Shown piece by piece: positions 11,238-23,304 of a stretch of 64,000 nucleotides of DNA. Location of the stretch: NCBI GenBank assembly GCA_900088475.1, contig FLMG01000484.1, forward strand, positions 45,692 to 109,691, in the 5' to 3' direction. The position numbers were made by a program, and so were the translations under genes. Within the stretch, counting starts at the first letter, position 1. Each line of letters begins with the position of its first letter. Source of the DNA: Hyphochytrium catenoides. Its lineage: Eukaryota; Sar; Hyphochytriomycetes; Hyphochytriales; Hyphochytriaceae. Below the pieces are notes generated by a model, which saw only the letters and a list, made by a program, of their open reading frames with translations, was not told the origin of the DNA and ran no database searches.

Positions 11238-11944
11238 GACCGTAGATAGCAGGAAGTTTGTCCTCCTCAGCAGCAGGGATCTGTAGATCTATATAGCTGT
11301 CCAACTAGGGTTTGCTCCAAGTGTCAGCGGGCGGACCTGGCTGATGGGCCAAGGTCTGACATTCTTAGCAATGGAGCTCAGAAAATTTTACTTTCTCAAT
11401 GGCAAGCGGGCGTGTAGGCGGAGGAGGACGCTACACTAAATGTATGGGATGGGTGTTCCCAAGGAAAGATATAATCAGAATCTTCATTCTGTAACCCCCA
11501 ATCGCGATAATCCTAGGACCATACAGTACCCCAGCTCATAGATCTTCCTACTAGGGTTAGGGAAGAGTGATATCGTGTTGTCTGTTTATAGCCTGGTACC
11601 CGTTGTAGAGCAAGTGAAACGCAAATGCGACTAAGCTCGGTTGACCCCATAGAAAATTAGGGTCCTGCCCTCTCGTAGCGCCACGCCGCGGCCGCTTCTG
11701 ATTGTACTCATCACACCTCACAGCTGACGGAGATCTCAGGAGCAAGACAAGACTGATGACAAATGAAAAATTGATGCACTGCGAGAGAGGAGAGGAAACC
11801 TCTCTTGGCAGCCGAGAAGAAGCAAATGTCTGTCCAGCAGTGATGGATCTAGGGGGAGGCTAAGGTTATAAAAGCAATGATGTCTGACGTGCAGTGCTAT
11901 TCCAGGATTTAAGTTCGGAAGGGATGGTCTAAGTGGATGCGAGG
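11238..11944. other. Intergenic region between small membrane protein and IRE1
   Basis: About 700 bases shared upstream of two divergent genes. No coding potential is seen. It should hold the promoter and 5' leader of IRE1, including the upstream ATG at 11937 described separately. Confidence 0.5.
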
Positions 11945-11975
11945 ATGTACGGCCGAACCATCTGCTTCCACGTGA
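11937..11975 (+). promoter_or_regulatory. Upstream ORF overlapping the IRE1 start
   Basis: An ATG 8 nt before the likely IRE1 start opens a 12-codon reading frame in another frame, ending at TGA 11973-11975. It overlaps the signal-peptide codons. If transcription starts upstream, this uORF could lower IRE1 translation. The sequence shows it directly; the regulatory effect is inference. Confidence 0.4.
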
Positions 11976-14900
11976 CGTGGCTCCTGGCTGTGTTGCCAGC
12001 AGCTATTGTCTTGGCAGAGTCCAGATTCTCCTTGGTTGCCAGCCGCGGTCCGTGCTTTGTACTTGCTCTGTGGAAGAGATTCAGTGATGCTGACATCCTA
12101 ACGACACGTTTTCCGGCCCGTCACCTGGGTGGACCTGCAATCGTCTCATTTCCTTAACTTCTCGCTCTGCCATTCCCAGGACTCTCCAAGGTGATAAATG
12201 GCATCCGGTCCACCGTTTCTAGGTCGCCAGCCCAAAGGNNNNNNNNNNNNNNNNNNNNNNNNNNNNNNNNNNNNNNNNNNNNNNNNNNNNNNNNNNNNNN
12301 NNCACACGGGAACGGTCGATGTAGGTCCTTTTCTCAATTTATCTAAAAGGCCGCCGCTTGAGCCCTCGTTCACAACCAAACAAGCCAATGCCACTGCATT
12401 TATTCTTTCCAACTCTCTCGAAGTTTGATCTCAATCTATCTTTGGCTCTGCTGCTCTTCGCCATCAACAGCATACGGTTAATGTGCTCCTTCAAAGATCT
12501 ACTTGTGCTTTTCCTCTCCAGTCTGAACTCCCTTTCTCCCGGTTATGCGGCGACTGCAGTGGGTGTTCGATAGTGGAGCACCTCTAGTCCATGCCTCGAA
12601 GTCTTCAGCAGACTTTCAGGGTGCCATTGTGCCGGCTACGGACGGACGAATAGTCCACATCGTAGACAGCACGGTGAACACTCTGGATATTAAAGCCCAA
12701 GACATAGTGAAAAAGAGTCCTTTCGTGAGCAATGATGGCAAGTCTTTGTTCACGGGGAAAAAGACCACCACTTTGTTTGTTCTGGACCTCAAGTCAGGAC
12801 AATCCACGGTACGACCTTACTGTGCGATCCACTGCTTCTGGACGTCTTTCTGCTGTGTTCGTTGCGTTCGCTTATTTCTCCAACGGCTTGGTCTCCTTAT
12901 AACGTTTTGCATTCACTCCTTTGCACTAAAGCCTTGCCCTTGTCATCCTTATAGTTCTGCCTACTGATGGTCTTATCACTCCTGCCTTTCTAGTAATTGT
13001 AGCATTCGTGTCGTGCGCAATTGTCTGGCAACCTTCTCTTATAGTTTCTTCGCCCTTTTTCTAAGACTGGATAATCAGGCTTCTTGCTAATCCTGGCCTT
13101 TCTTGTGATTCGTCCAGATGACTCTTGCCGATCAATGCCCACAGCCGGACCTGAAGTCAACGGCAGGTCTTCTTTCTCGGGAAGAGAGGACAGAAGATGA
13201 CGGCCAAGAGATAGAGGATGACCTCTCGGTGGAAGTGGAGGAAGAAGAAGACTTGTATAACAATGCTGAAGAACCCTATCATGACTCTCAGGAAGACATC
13301 ATTCCTGAAAAAGATCGACCGGCGATGTGGGTCAGCAGAACTGACTATGCGGTTCGTGCGTTTAGCACCGAGCTTAGAGCTCAGCAGTTTGAGTTTACCT
13401 ACAGGTATTATCTCCTGATAACAGTACGGTAATGCATCTCAGTCTGACTTTTTGGCGGCCCTCTTTCGGCTCTGGGATGCTGGCCAGCGATTTGCGTATC
13501 CTCTCCCATTCTAGGGACAGCTTGCAGTGTGGCGATGGAGTCCCCGTCAACTTAAAGGATATCGACCTTGTCGTGGGCGAATCAGGTAAACACTTTTGGT
13601 GCTAGATACAAGCAGGGTGAACGACAGCTATGAAGATGGAACCACACGGGAAAGACAACTGAAGCAATGTCGTAGAGGTGTAAACCTGGAAGGAAGCCGA
13701 GTTCTAAAACCATGGAGCTCTTAAGATGTTACGGATTTATACTCAAAGCTTCGCCTTATTCTACTTCCGGTCTAGGCGTCCTGCACTACCGCGAGCGCAT
13801 TTCAGGCAACGTGTGGTCTGCCGATTTGGGCTCTCACATAGTAAACGTTTTGAGCCCTTCAACAGCCAACACTCTTCCTCTGAAGAGACTTGGGCATGTG
13901 CAGGGAAGCATGCAAGACGTTACCGTCACATCGGATGTGAGAGGAGGAGACGCAGCTGATACTGCCCTACTTCGGCTCGATCAGCGCGGAGAGCCGTTCG
14001 CTGTCACAGGTTCACTCATCGACTCCTTTGGGTTTGTTTGGAACGAGGGAGAATGGCAGGTATGAGAGATGCACCACCAAGCCAGCTGGTAGTTTCTTAG
14101 CCTGGCTTGTGCATTGTTAGCCTGGCTCTTGCACTGCTGCACCTTGCAGTTTCCTGACCCGATGATGTCACCGACTAGGCGGTCAATAACCCTGGCAACA
14201 ACGATAACGCAGCAGTTATTCCTTTTGTGAGGCAGCTATTGGACTCCGAGGCTGATAGTGGACGATCTGGAAAATGCCACGACGGAAGCTTCTTGTGCTT
14301 GGTGGGTTTACTTACGACAAATCTTAGCACCGAAGGTGAGAAGCATGCTTCCAAGGCATCGCTGTGTTGTGGCTCCTTATGTTCCCTTTTGGCGCCAACA
14401 AGAGTCTGAGAATCTGTGTGATAGCTCCTTGGTATGAGCTATAGGGATCTAGCTTACGACAAAGAGTCAGATTTCTCGCTGTTAGTCTAGCATCACCATC
14501 GCCCTTTAGCCTGGTCTGAGTCTACCTTCGGTGACTTCTTGTCAGACTAACGTCACCTCTGCAGCTGTACTGAGTCGTTTTGACTACATATGGTCGGATC
14601 CGCTGGTTTGGCTTCTGACAGTCCTTAGCACCTTGCTGCTTCTGGCAGTTGTTTTCCTTATGGGTACAGTTTACCGCCAGTGGAGGCAAATAAAGAGCTC
14701 AGGTACCAATCTGTTTGCGGTATTATGACCTATAATACTGGTTGTCTGTTCTGCAGTCGCTGACTTTCTTTCTATTATGTTCAGCAGCTGACGTAAAGCA
14801 AGAATCGCAAACCCAAAATGGAACGAACGAAGAATCCACCCTGGCAAGGGCGCGCCGCGACAGCGCAGGGTTTATTTGCGTGGGCTCTCTGAAACTGTCT

Positions 14901-17459
14901 GATGAGGTACTAGAATTCTTCAAAGTCCGCGAAAACTAACAGGAATTGGACCCCTTGTAAGTTCTCAGTTGCCCCTAACTTTCCTTTCTTCTAATTTGAC
15001 AGATTTTGGGGTACGGAAGCCATGGGACAGTGGTATATGCAGGGCTTCTGGGTAATAGGCAGGTAGCTATCAAGAGAATGCTACGACAATTCCACAGCAG
15101 CGCGGACAAGGAGGTCAGAGTTATCTGCTTTCTCATAATAGTTATCCTTCATAGTCGTTCTCAAAGTATTTGGTTATATTCAAAGTCTTGCTTTGGTCTG
15201 TGCATAAGCTCGACTTACTTGGTGATTGATGTGATGTCGTTTACGTTCTCCAGTCCTACCTCATGGGTCAACAGGGCTAAAGTTCTCTTATATCCCACAG
15301 ATTCAGCTGCTGATCCATTCAGATGGGCACCCCAACGTGGTGAGATACTTTGCAAGAGAAGTAGAGGGAGACTTCGTGTACCTCGCACTCGAGCGGTGTA
15401 AGGTAAGGTTTCGCAATGACTGGGAGACATCATAGCGACTGGAAAGAGTCAGAGGATTACGAACAATGAGAGCCGATAAGGAGAGAAGATGGAGATGCAG
15501 CATATCCAAAGACAAAGTGGCAAGCTACTAAGCGATAACTGTAGGGCTCGCTATCGGACTTTCTTGCCACTGTTAAGGCGGCGGAAAGCCGTTCTCAGGT
15601 GCTTACCTCAAATTTCCTCCCCAAACCCTTGCGGCGGTGGCTGCGAGAATTGGGTTCTGGAGTTGCTCACCTTCACTCTCTAAAAATCCTGCATCGGGAT
15701 CTAAAACCGGGCAATATTCTGATCTCTGATGAGCCGATTAAAGGTACCCATACCAGAATGTCCTCTCTTGCTTCTAGCGGCAGCTGGCCCAATGTTAAGT
15801 GGCAGGTCCGGTCTGTTTTCAAGTGATGGTCGAGTCCACCCTTCAACTTTAAGTGCCTCAGTCGTGTTACTTGTTCGACGGCTGCGGACCTATATTGTCA
15901 CAGAGCAATCCGTCACAAGCCAATTTGCTCTCCGTTCTTTTAGGTTTCTATCTCGGGAGACCGAAGATCTCCGACATGGGCTTGGGCAAACAACTCGATC
16001 AAGATCAGAGCTCATTCGGCCATAGCTCTTTCGGTCTAAGGCGTCAGAAGCTAAACCCAGGCAGCAATGAAGACGATAAGGATGAAAGCTCAGCAAGAGC
16101 TCCTGGAAGCGTAGGCTGGCAGGCACCTGAGATTGTTGCTCTTAGGGGTGCAAACTTACCTTTCTCGGAGGGGTCTGAGACCTCCGCTGAGGCACCGTCC
16201 AGGCGCCATATTAATGGTGCCGATGATGGAGAGGCCAGCGACAACTCTAGCAGTGGCCGGGCGATCCTGTCTAAGCGGACGGCGGCTGTGGACATCTTCT
16301 CTCTGGGCTGCGTATTCTACACGGCGATAGACTCCGGTAATCATCCTTTTGGAGAATGGTTCGAAAGAGAAAGGAACATTATTATGGTAAGATCTAACCG
16401 TTTTCTGAAAGTTAGCACGTAAAGCCAGAGAACCTGGCAGAAAGAGTACGGAAATCGCAGACGGGGAGATGAAAAGATGACTCTCTTCTCTGACATCTCC
16501 TCTCAACATCATCTACTATGGTAGGGTGAGAAGAACCTTAGGGCACTCCGTCAGCTGCCTACAGCGCGTCATTTGCTTTCACAGATGCTAGACCAGGAGC
16601 CTGCGGCACGGCCCTCAGCGGCAGAGGTAGTAGGCCATCCTACCTTCTGGGAAGAGGAGAAAACCATTGCCTTCTTGCAGGACCTCAGCGATCGACTGGA
16701 TAAGGAGGACCGGAATGGACCACTAATTCAGGGTGGGATGAAGGTTCCTTCGTATTATTCGGCTTAAAGCGCTGCGGTCTGACACCTTGACCACCTGTCC
16801 ACGTGTGAATTTGACTTCCTTGACTCCATGTTACCCGGTGCTTAGACCTAGAGTCTCGCGCCAATCGTGTCTTTCCGGACTGTAGCTGGGAGGGCCAAGT
16901 GGACAAGCTGCTCGTTGAATGCATGCTGAAGTACCGGCGATACAACTATAACTCCTTAGCCGACTTCTTGAGGCTTTTTCGAAATGAGAGACATCATTAT
17001 CATGAGCTTCCGCAAGAGGCACAGCAGGTCCTTACTTGGCTGGCCCTTCCACCTCGTTGATAGCTAGTAACTATGCGTGCTGCGGTACACATCATTACTG
17101 GCTACCGTTCTCGCTGATCTTTCACTTTGCTTGTCCTCCGTTAGTGATTGCCAGCATCTCTAACGCAGCAGGACGATTATGTGGGCTGACTTGATCTGTG
17201 TACCATCCGTTTTTAGCTACTCGGAGAGTTGCCGGAGGGCTTCCTCGCCTACTTTCTCAACCGTTTCCCGTCGCTTTTGATCACGTGTTACACTTTTGCC
17301 TCTGAGTACTTCTACGACGAAAAGCTGTTCCAGAGCTATTTTGGGCCCGCATCCAAGCGCTTCGCGGTGCGTACTTCTCCTGCTACGTCTTCAATTCGCG
17401 TCTCTTATGCAGAACTTCTAATTTATCGCCTTTAGTGCGAACTTCGTCTATTCATATGA
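11945..17459 (+). CDS. IRE1: IRE1: ER stress sensor kinase/endoribonuclease
   Basis: Exons: 11945 to about 12051, one partly in the N gap ending 12320, then 12560-12808, 13118-13404, 13515-13585, 13776-14059, 14179-14335, 14565-14702, 14785 or 14788-14906, 15003-15113, 15301-15402, 15545-15743, 15944-16386, 16525-16732, 16846-17027, 17217-17366, 17436-17459. Exons from 12560 alone give 907 aa. A signal peptide ([13 protein letters not shown]) is followed by a luminal beta-propeller-like domain ([33 protein letters not shown]) with an acidic insert, a transmembrane helix ([19 protein letters not shown]), and a kinase: Gly loop [21 protein letters not shown] in place of DFG, GWQAPE, with two long inserts around the activation segment. 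The KEN RNase domain has [11 protein letters not shown], keeping the catalytic Asn and His. IRE1 senses unfolded ER protein and cuts RNA. The last coding exon may be bypassed (see the CCCH gene). Confidence 0.92.
12239..12302. other. Assembly gap (64 N) inside IRE1
   Basis: The gap falls where the second IRE1 exon should begin. The bases just after it read HTGTVD followed by a GT donor, joining in phase to WVFDSG. The missing acceptor and about ten codons fit within the gap. Confidence 0.9.
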
Positions 17460-17488
17460 CTCATATGAACCTAGAAACTGTCATATGA
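17453..17488 (+). repeat. Three CATATGA direct repeats between IRE1 and the CCCH exons
   Basis: The heptamer CATATGA occurs at 17453-17459, 17462-17468 and 17482-17488. The first includes the IRE1 stop codon. This is the only candidate regulatory sequence in the roughly 100 bp between the two coding regions. Function unknown. Confidence 0.5.
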
Positions 17489-17567
17489 GTTGTAGAGCCA
17501 TGAGTCACAGACTAGTCTCATCCATAGCATCCTTTTCCTTTCTGCATTGCATGTCGGTACATCGTAG

Positions 17568-18532
17568 CTAAAAGCACAGAAGCGACAGTCAGGGCAAACT
17601 CGCTCTTGCATTCTTTGGCGAGACCGCCTCAAAACTCCTCGCGGATGGCTCAGGCCGGCACCCGAGTGGATTGCTGATACGTCTTTCCGGGTGCGGTCGG
17701 CATTGAAGGATAATTTGAGCCGCACAGACGAGCGCTACCGCACTTCCTTTTGTGCTAACTGGATGAAGAGCACTGGTTTAGAGTGCAGATTTGGTAAGCG
17801 AATTCAAAACACGGAACTAGCGCGTATGAATGAGGAGTCCGAGCTCTGATGCGGGATGGAGCCGCTTTAATCCCTTGAGGAGCCATCCTTTGTAAAGCCT
17901 GCGGCCATCTTGAGGCCTCCGAGAAGTCGCCGCGCTACCTCGGCCGCGGCGGGTAAGACAATTATTGACCAGATGGCTCCTTTTTGCAGGCGCTCGATGT
18001 GCATTTGCACATGGTCATCATGAATTAAGGTTGTTTAAGGATCAGATTGACCGATGGGCGGACGATGGCACTCCTCTTCCTCTTCTTGCGCTGGGAGGGA
18101 AGAACGGGGACAGTGTGGCCAGCGATAAGCTCCCACCAAAGACCAAAACGAAGGTGAGGCTCCTCCGCTTTCCCTTAATTTCATACAGCTCTGATAGTTT
18201 AACGAAAAAATGTCTCCATTGGCTCACCGTCCACGCACAACCGTCGTCGATACAGCTCTGCAACTTTTTTGGGTCGCCTGTGGGGTGCAGAGATGGTGAC
18301 AACTGCAGGTACGAGGAGTCAAGATACTGCACCTTTGCTCTAATCCACCTTAGTGTCATCGTCAACGACCAACGCGTCCCTCCTCATCACTCCTCATGTC
18401 AGGTTCATCCACATCGGCGTTGACGTACCACACCCGGACTTTCTAATGACACCACCAATGGTGAGACCTCCTCCGGGGCCAGGGTTGCAGCGATCCTCAC
18501 CTCACCGGTTCCGTCCTCCCGGACACGCTTAG
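17568..18532 (+). CDS. Tandem CCCH (TTP/TIS11-type) zinc-finger protein, or C-terminal part of IRE1
   Basis: Exons 17568-17793, 17990-18153, 18256-18308, 18403-18532. The first finger is RYRTSFCANWMKSTGLECR/FGARCAFAHGHHEL, spaced C-x10-C-x5-C-x3-H with the TTP-like RY..FC lead-in. The second is LCNFFGSPVGC...CRFIHIGV, spaced C-x8-C-x5-C-x3-H. The tail is Pro-rich (RPPPGPG). Such tandem fingers bind AU-rich or other single-stranded RNA and promote decay. No ATG lies in frame in the first exon before the finger. Two explanations fit: a tiny upstream exon (for example from an ATG near 17488), or splicing from IRE1 exon 17217-17366, whose phase 0 end matches the acceptor at 17567 and gives an IRE1-CCCH fusion. 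The domain call is firm; the gene boundary is not. Confidence 0.8.
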
Positions 18533-18942
18533 CAGAAAGATGGACCAAGCGTACAGGGACCCATAACCGGACATATCGGCCGGGGAGCATATCCTTGAAT
18601 CCCGGGTTGCCTTCCTCATGGGGTTTAAACCCGTTAGATGTGCATATCTATTTATGACCCGCCTATGAGGCGGAGTTTATACCCATTACCGTTTGATTCA
18701 AGCTCTTTCCATAATCTCTGTATAAGTCTCTTAGTGATGGTTAGCTTTTGAAATGCGATATCACACCCAAGAAGAACACGGAGTGTACCACGGTAGATAG
18801 TAAGGCGACACGCTCCGTGAGAACATATTGCAAATTAACTTAGAGGGTCATAAACTGAACCAAAAGATGGCAAAGAAGAGAGGGCAAGCCTGCTGTCTGC
18901 TGTCTCCTCTTGACCACCCCCTAAAGTCTTGGCCTAATTCCC
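18533..18942. other. Convergent intergenic region with a 12-bp palindrome
   Basis: About 410 bp between the convergent stops of the CCCH and MTRR genes. It contains the perfect palindrome GGGTTTAAACCC at 18621-18632 and no open frame of note. It presumably holds both 3' UTRs. Confidence 0.5.
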
Positions 18943-21900
18943 TCAACCCCAAATGTCCTTCACATATCGCTCGCGTTCAACCAAATTCTTCAAAGTCAGC
19001 TGCGCTTCCTCTTGCTTCATTCCCTTCTCTTGCAAAATCCGCAAGAGCTGTGAGTCTACGTCCTTCACCATCTGCAGTCCTCCGCACACGTAGATGATAC
19101 CTCCTCGCTCAAGAAGGTGTTCGCGAAGAACGTCGCCATCTTCTTCCAGTAAGTGTGTCACATACTGCTTGCTGAGGTTCTCCCTTGAAAATGCTGTTCG
19201 AAGACGCTGGAGTGTGCCATTTTTCTGGAACTCTTCCATTTCGGACCTAAATATCCAGTCCTCGGATGCTCTGCGACAGCCAAAGTACAGAGAAATAGAC
19301 CCAAACTCTTTGAAGCAAGGGTTGGTTATATATTCAGAGTCATCCTCGTGTCCGACCTGGGAAAGATAGATTGTCTGAGCTGAAGAATTCACTCTTACGA
19401 AGGACCGACCAGAGGGAACAGCTACCCTCATAGAAGGTAGCAGCAAGGACTAACAAAGAGACAAAGCTGGCAGTCATGCGGGGGAAAGGGTGAAGCAGCA
19501 TTCCCAGGATGTCCCTTCAGCTTAATTTAGCGGACGCTCAAGAATGACAGTGCCATCTGTGGTCAGCAAAGCTGCAGCCTACCTCAAAGTCTCCTCGCCA
19601 GAAGCCCTGACAAACCTCGGAGACTATCTGCCTGGCCTTCTCCTTTTGCAGCTGGCGGTGTTCCAGAAAGCCAATGAAAGGGGCTATGCCCGTACCCGCA
19701 CCCACCATAACGATGGGCCACTTGGCATTAGCGGGAAGATTGAACTCCTTAGCAGGCCTAATGAACAGCGGTAGTAGAAACTGGGAGAAAGTCTTAGGTT
19801 CGCTCCCACTCAAAAGCTTGAGATGGAGCATATTTAACCGCGATTGTGGTGAACCCAGGTCGAGTAAAGTTGCAGCGAGGAACGATCCACCAGAGTACGA
19901 AGGTATGCGGGACTACACGCGTTACCTTCCGGGTTGGGGACTGGCCAAACTGCTTGGCTACCTCCATCATCCAAGAAGTGCAGAGACCTTGCCTACGAAT
20001 CTTCCCCTATCAGACATTCTCCCGTCTTAGTTGATAGCAAGGTGGAGGTTGGTCGAGAGAGAGAGAGATACCATGCGATTGACGAGACAGGACGACGATA
20101 GTAGGACGTGTAAGGCAAAAAGAAGATAGCTTATCCTGGTCAAGTCAAGACATGAGTAAGGATACGACAAACCAGGAGCCACTCACATCACAACCCACAG
20201 GAGCAAGCTCGTAGGTCAGCCGAGAGAAGGCTATTGACAGGTGATTCTTGTCCTTCAGGGGTGAAGAGCAAACAGAATAGTAGCGCGCGTGCTGCTGCGG
20301 AACGACAGACAGGAAGTGGTCCAATGGGGGATGACAGGATGGAAAGAGCTCAAGAAGCTCAGGGATGCTGAGCTGCTGCTCTTCCACAAAGGCCTATGAC
20401 ATAACCCCTCTTAGATCTCCTCGCCGTTTAAAGAACTGCCCTTCGCTGCTCTCCTGTATCTTCCGTCTTACTCCTCATACCTCACGCCACAATCCCCCGA
20501 GCCTTGTCGCTTAGTGAAAGTCCTAACGAAGACTGCTCCAGAGAGTCTTACCTTGTACATCTTCTTTCCTGAAATGCTAGAGATGAAAAGGAGTTGCTTT
20601 CTTTCTTCCGCGTCCTCGCAGTACTCTGCCAGCATCCGCAACATGTTCTTCCTTGGACTGCTTTTCAAGTCCACAAACCGTCTGAGTAATTCTCTAACAG
20701 TGCTAATAGTGGGAAGATAGGAAGGGATATCGGCATTTGGGGTCACACTCTCTAGGGCAATGGGCCTGTCCGGCTCAGTCACTCTTAGGCTCTCTAGCAT
20801 GGAGTCCACAACCTGCTCTTCGTTGGGACATAGGACCCCAATGGCATCACCAGGCGAGTACGTTATACCTATAAACAGAAAGAACGAGGCGAGAGAACAT
20901 GAGGGGAAACAGAGCACGTCTCAAACAGTTGAGGACAATAGCAAGCAGAGCCGACTTACCAGAGCCATTCAGGTCCACCGTCAGCTTTGCTACGGGCTTT
21001 TCACAATCAGACGCGGTGAGAATGGTGCTAGCAATGACTGGGGCGTAGAAAGGGTGAGTGTAAGTGAACTTCTGATTATCCTGTACAGTCAGGAGACGAA
21101 ATGTCAGTCTCAATAATAACAGTGGAATTGAGATCGCTACCATGGAGTACCTGCTTCGCGTCTGAGAGCATAACAGATTCCGCAATGTGCTGACTGAGTG
21201 AAGCAATCTCTTGCTCCTGGAGTGATCCCTTCTTTGCTTGCACCGCCGCAGTAGGCAGCACCTTTAGGGTTACGGCAGGAAGCGCTGGAAGTCTTTCAGG
21301 AACACATGCCGGGTCATTTTCAGTGCAGAAGCTCCCATAGGGATGAACGCCCGAGACCAGACACGAGTTTTGGCGCTTTGGGAGTCCTTTTCCAGCCTTT
21401 GTAGAAGCTTTAGACTCCTCTTCAATCTGGGAGCCTTCACCGACTGCTTTGTTGCCCGCGTTAGCGCATGACGTCGAGGCGCTTGCTTTAGCTAAGGCCC
21501 CCCACAAGCCCTCAAGCCAGGGTTCTACCGTGTCTTCCAGTCCAATGGCTTCATCGGCACATCCTAAAGGATAAAAGTGCTTGGCTCCCAGGTCGGCTAA
21601 GCGCTTATCAATAGACTTTCCGATGTAGCTACCTCGCCGAAGTTTCAGTCAACACAGGCTACGAGAGAGGCATGACGAACGGAAAGCCGTAACTCACCAG
21701 AACTTGTCATAGTTCGTGTCGCCCAGCCCGAGAACCGTATACTGCACCTTTGCCAGCAGATCATTCTTATGGGTCCGTCGGCGTATGTATCTCCAGAACT
21801 TGTAAGCATTCTGAGGAGGGTCGCCGTTCCCAGTGGTGGAGCAAACGATGACCAAAAGGGGAGTGCTCTCAAAAGAGGGCTTGGTCTGAGCAAGACCTAG

Positions 21901-22222
21901 TTAGGCTATGAGAATGCTCTTAACGAATTGGCCGACCGTGCCTACTTTTTGGTACTCATTCAGAGGTAGTAAGGTGCTCTCATATCCCAGGGCTACGCTT
22001 TCCTCGTGAATTCTCTGCAGAGCGCACGTCAAAGGTGGAAGCGGAGGAAATGCAAGCTTAATCTTACCCACCTTCGCAATGGATGCAGCAGCTCCTGTCT
22101 GGGAGCCAAACATTATGGTCAGCCTACGCACAGACCAGATAAATAGGGCTCTATCAGCAGTAAGAACCGGACCTATCATCTTCATCTACTTACGGTTGCT
22201 GCGCTTCTCCGTCTCCAGCCAT
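18943..22222 (-). CDS. MTRR: Methionine synthase reductase-like diflavin reductase
   Basis: Eleven exons (minus): 22222-22194, 22123-22072, 22014-21946, 21885-21698, 21628-21151, 21080-20960, 20868-20552, 20393-20173, 19992-19926, 19780-19583, 19356-18943, giving 717 aa against about 698 in human. The FMN domain holds [24 protein letters not shown] and [12 protein letters not shown]. The run [14 protein letters not shown], then [14 protein letters not shown], matches MTRR rather than cytochrome P450 reductase. A Ser/Lys-rich linker follows, then the FAD domain ([10 protein letters not shown]) and the NADPH domain ([15 protein letters not shown]), ending YVKDIWG. MTRR reactivates cobalamin-dependent methionine synthase with NADPH electrons, so the organism probably uses B12. 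The donor of exon 10 is ambiguous between two in-frame GT sites. Confidence 0.88.
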
Positions 22223-23304
22223 TTTCTACTATCACCTCGTGAGAGCCAAGCCAGAATCTTCCAGTAAAGAGACAATGGGCCTCAGCGGTATCTGTGGAAT
22301 GGCCCGAGCGGTAAGCTGTAGCGCTCATGCAAGGTGATGCCATCCAAGTCTGCCCTCATGTGGGGAAGGCTCGTGAGGGTACGAGAAGAAACTTCAGAAA
22401 AAGGGAATCAGGAAGCTTCGTTTCTTTGAGTCTTCATCGACGGTATCCTTGATACTATATTATATAGTACGAATAAGATTCAGCCCTGTGGTATCCATTC
22501 GGAATAGGCATAAGTGGGACCAGCAAAAGTGTGGCAAAGGCAAATTGATAGTCTTCTCTTCTCTTTGCAGTGTCTGATGGCTGAAGAGACCGCCGATTGG
22601 CCATCATCCGCCCAGATTCTTAGGCAGCGCGGCTTCTCATGGTCAAAAAGTTCTTTCTTCCACCTACCACCAGGGCTGCAAGCCTCTCTCTTGTGCGAAC
22701 CCATTGGTTCGCTTCTTATGTCGCGCTAAAGACCATAGCAGGAAGGGCTTCTGGCATTGTGGATGCGGGTACATCTGTCTGCAAGGTGATGGTACCAGGT
22801 GCCAAGCCCGAGTGAAGCTCCTGCAGGAATTAGAACATACGATAGCATACTCTCAACGAACTATTAATATTAGCTGTTTATGGTGGTTCAAACTAGATGC
22901 ACCAGCATCATGTCTCTTTGCTACTCCTAGAACCGTGCACTCTCACTAAGGGATAGCTGTTTATTAGGGATTAGTGCTACAGGGAGTCAGCGGATTAGAA
23001 GAGGGCAGAAGACAGGGAACAGGAACGTAAACACTGCAGCACTAATAAGAAGGGCCGAATGGACAAGGAGACCAGATCACGTGTCAATCATTGGCACTTC
23101 CTTGACCGCCAAGAAGGCTTCACTCCTTCAATAAAAATTAGAGATTAGGGGATCCAACGCCCTAAGCAGCTGGAGTCCTCCAGCTTTGACCGCGAGCATC
23201 ATTGCTCGTTGAGAGCAACATGATCTTTCAAGTTCCAGATAAGCAGGTTCAAGCTGCCCAGCCATTGCCAGCTACGTCAGATAGACGCCACCAAATTGCA
23301 GGCT
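22223..23304. other. Intergenic region upstream of MTRR
   Basis: About 1.1 kb between the MTRR start and the stop of the PPR gene. Plus-strand frames at 22514-22949 are short and unlike any family I know. An AT-rich palindromic stretch (actatattatatagta) lies near 22455. No gene is supported. Confidence 0.5.

Noticed and set aside
18943-22222. NADPH-cytochrome P450 reductase identity for the diflavin gene
   Set aside because: The [14 protein letters not shown] region, the linker and the lack of an N-terminal membrane anchor match MTRR better.
22514-22949. Plus-strand short frames with a kinase-end-like phrase (ADWPSSAQILRQRGF)
   Set aside because: No kinase domain lies upstream; the region is the MTRR 5' flank and the frames are short and disconnected.
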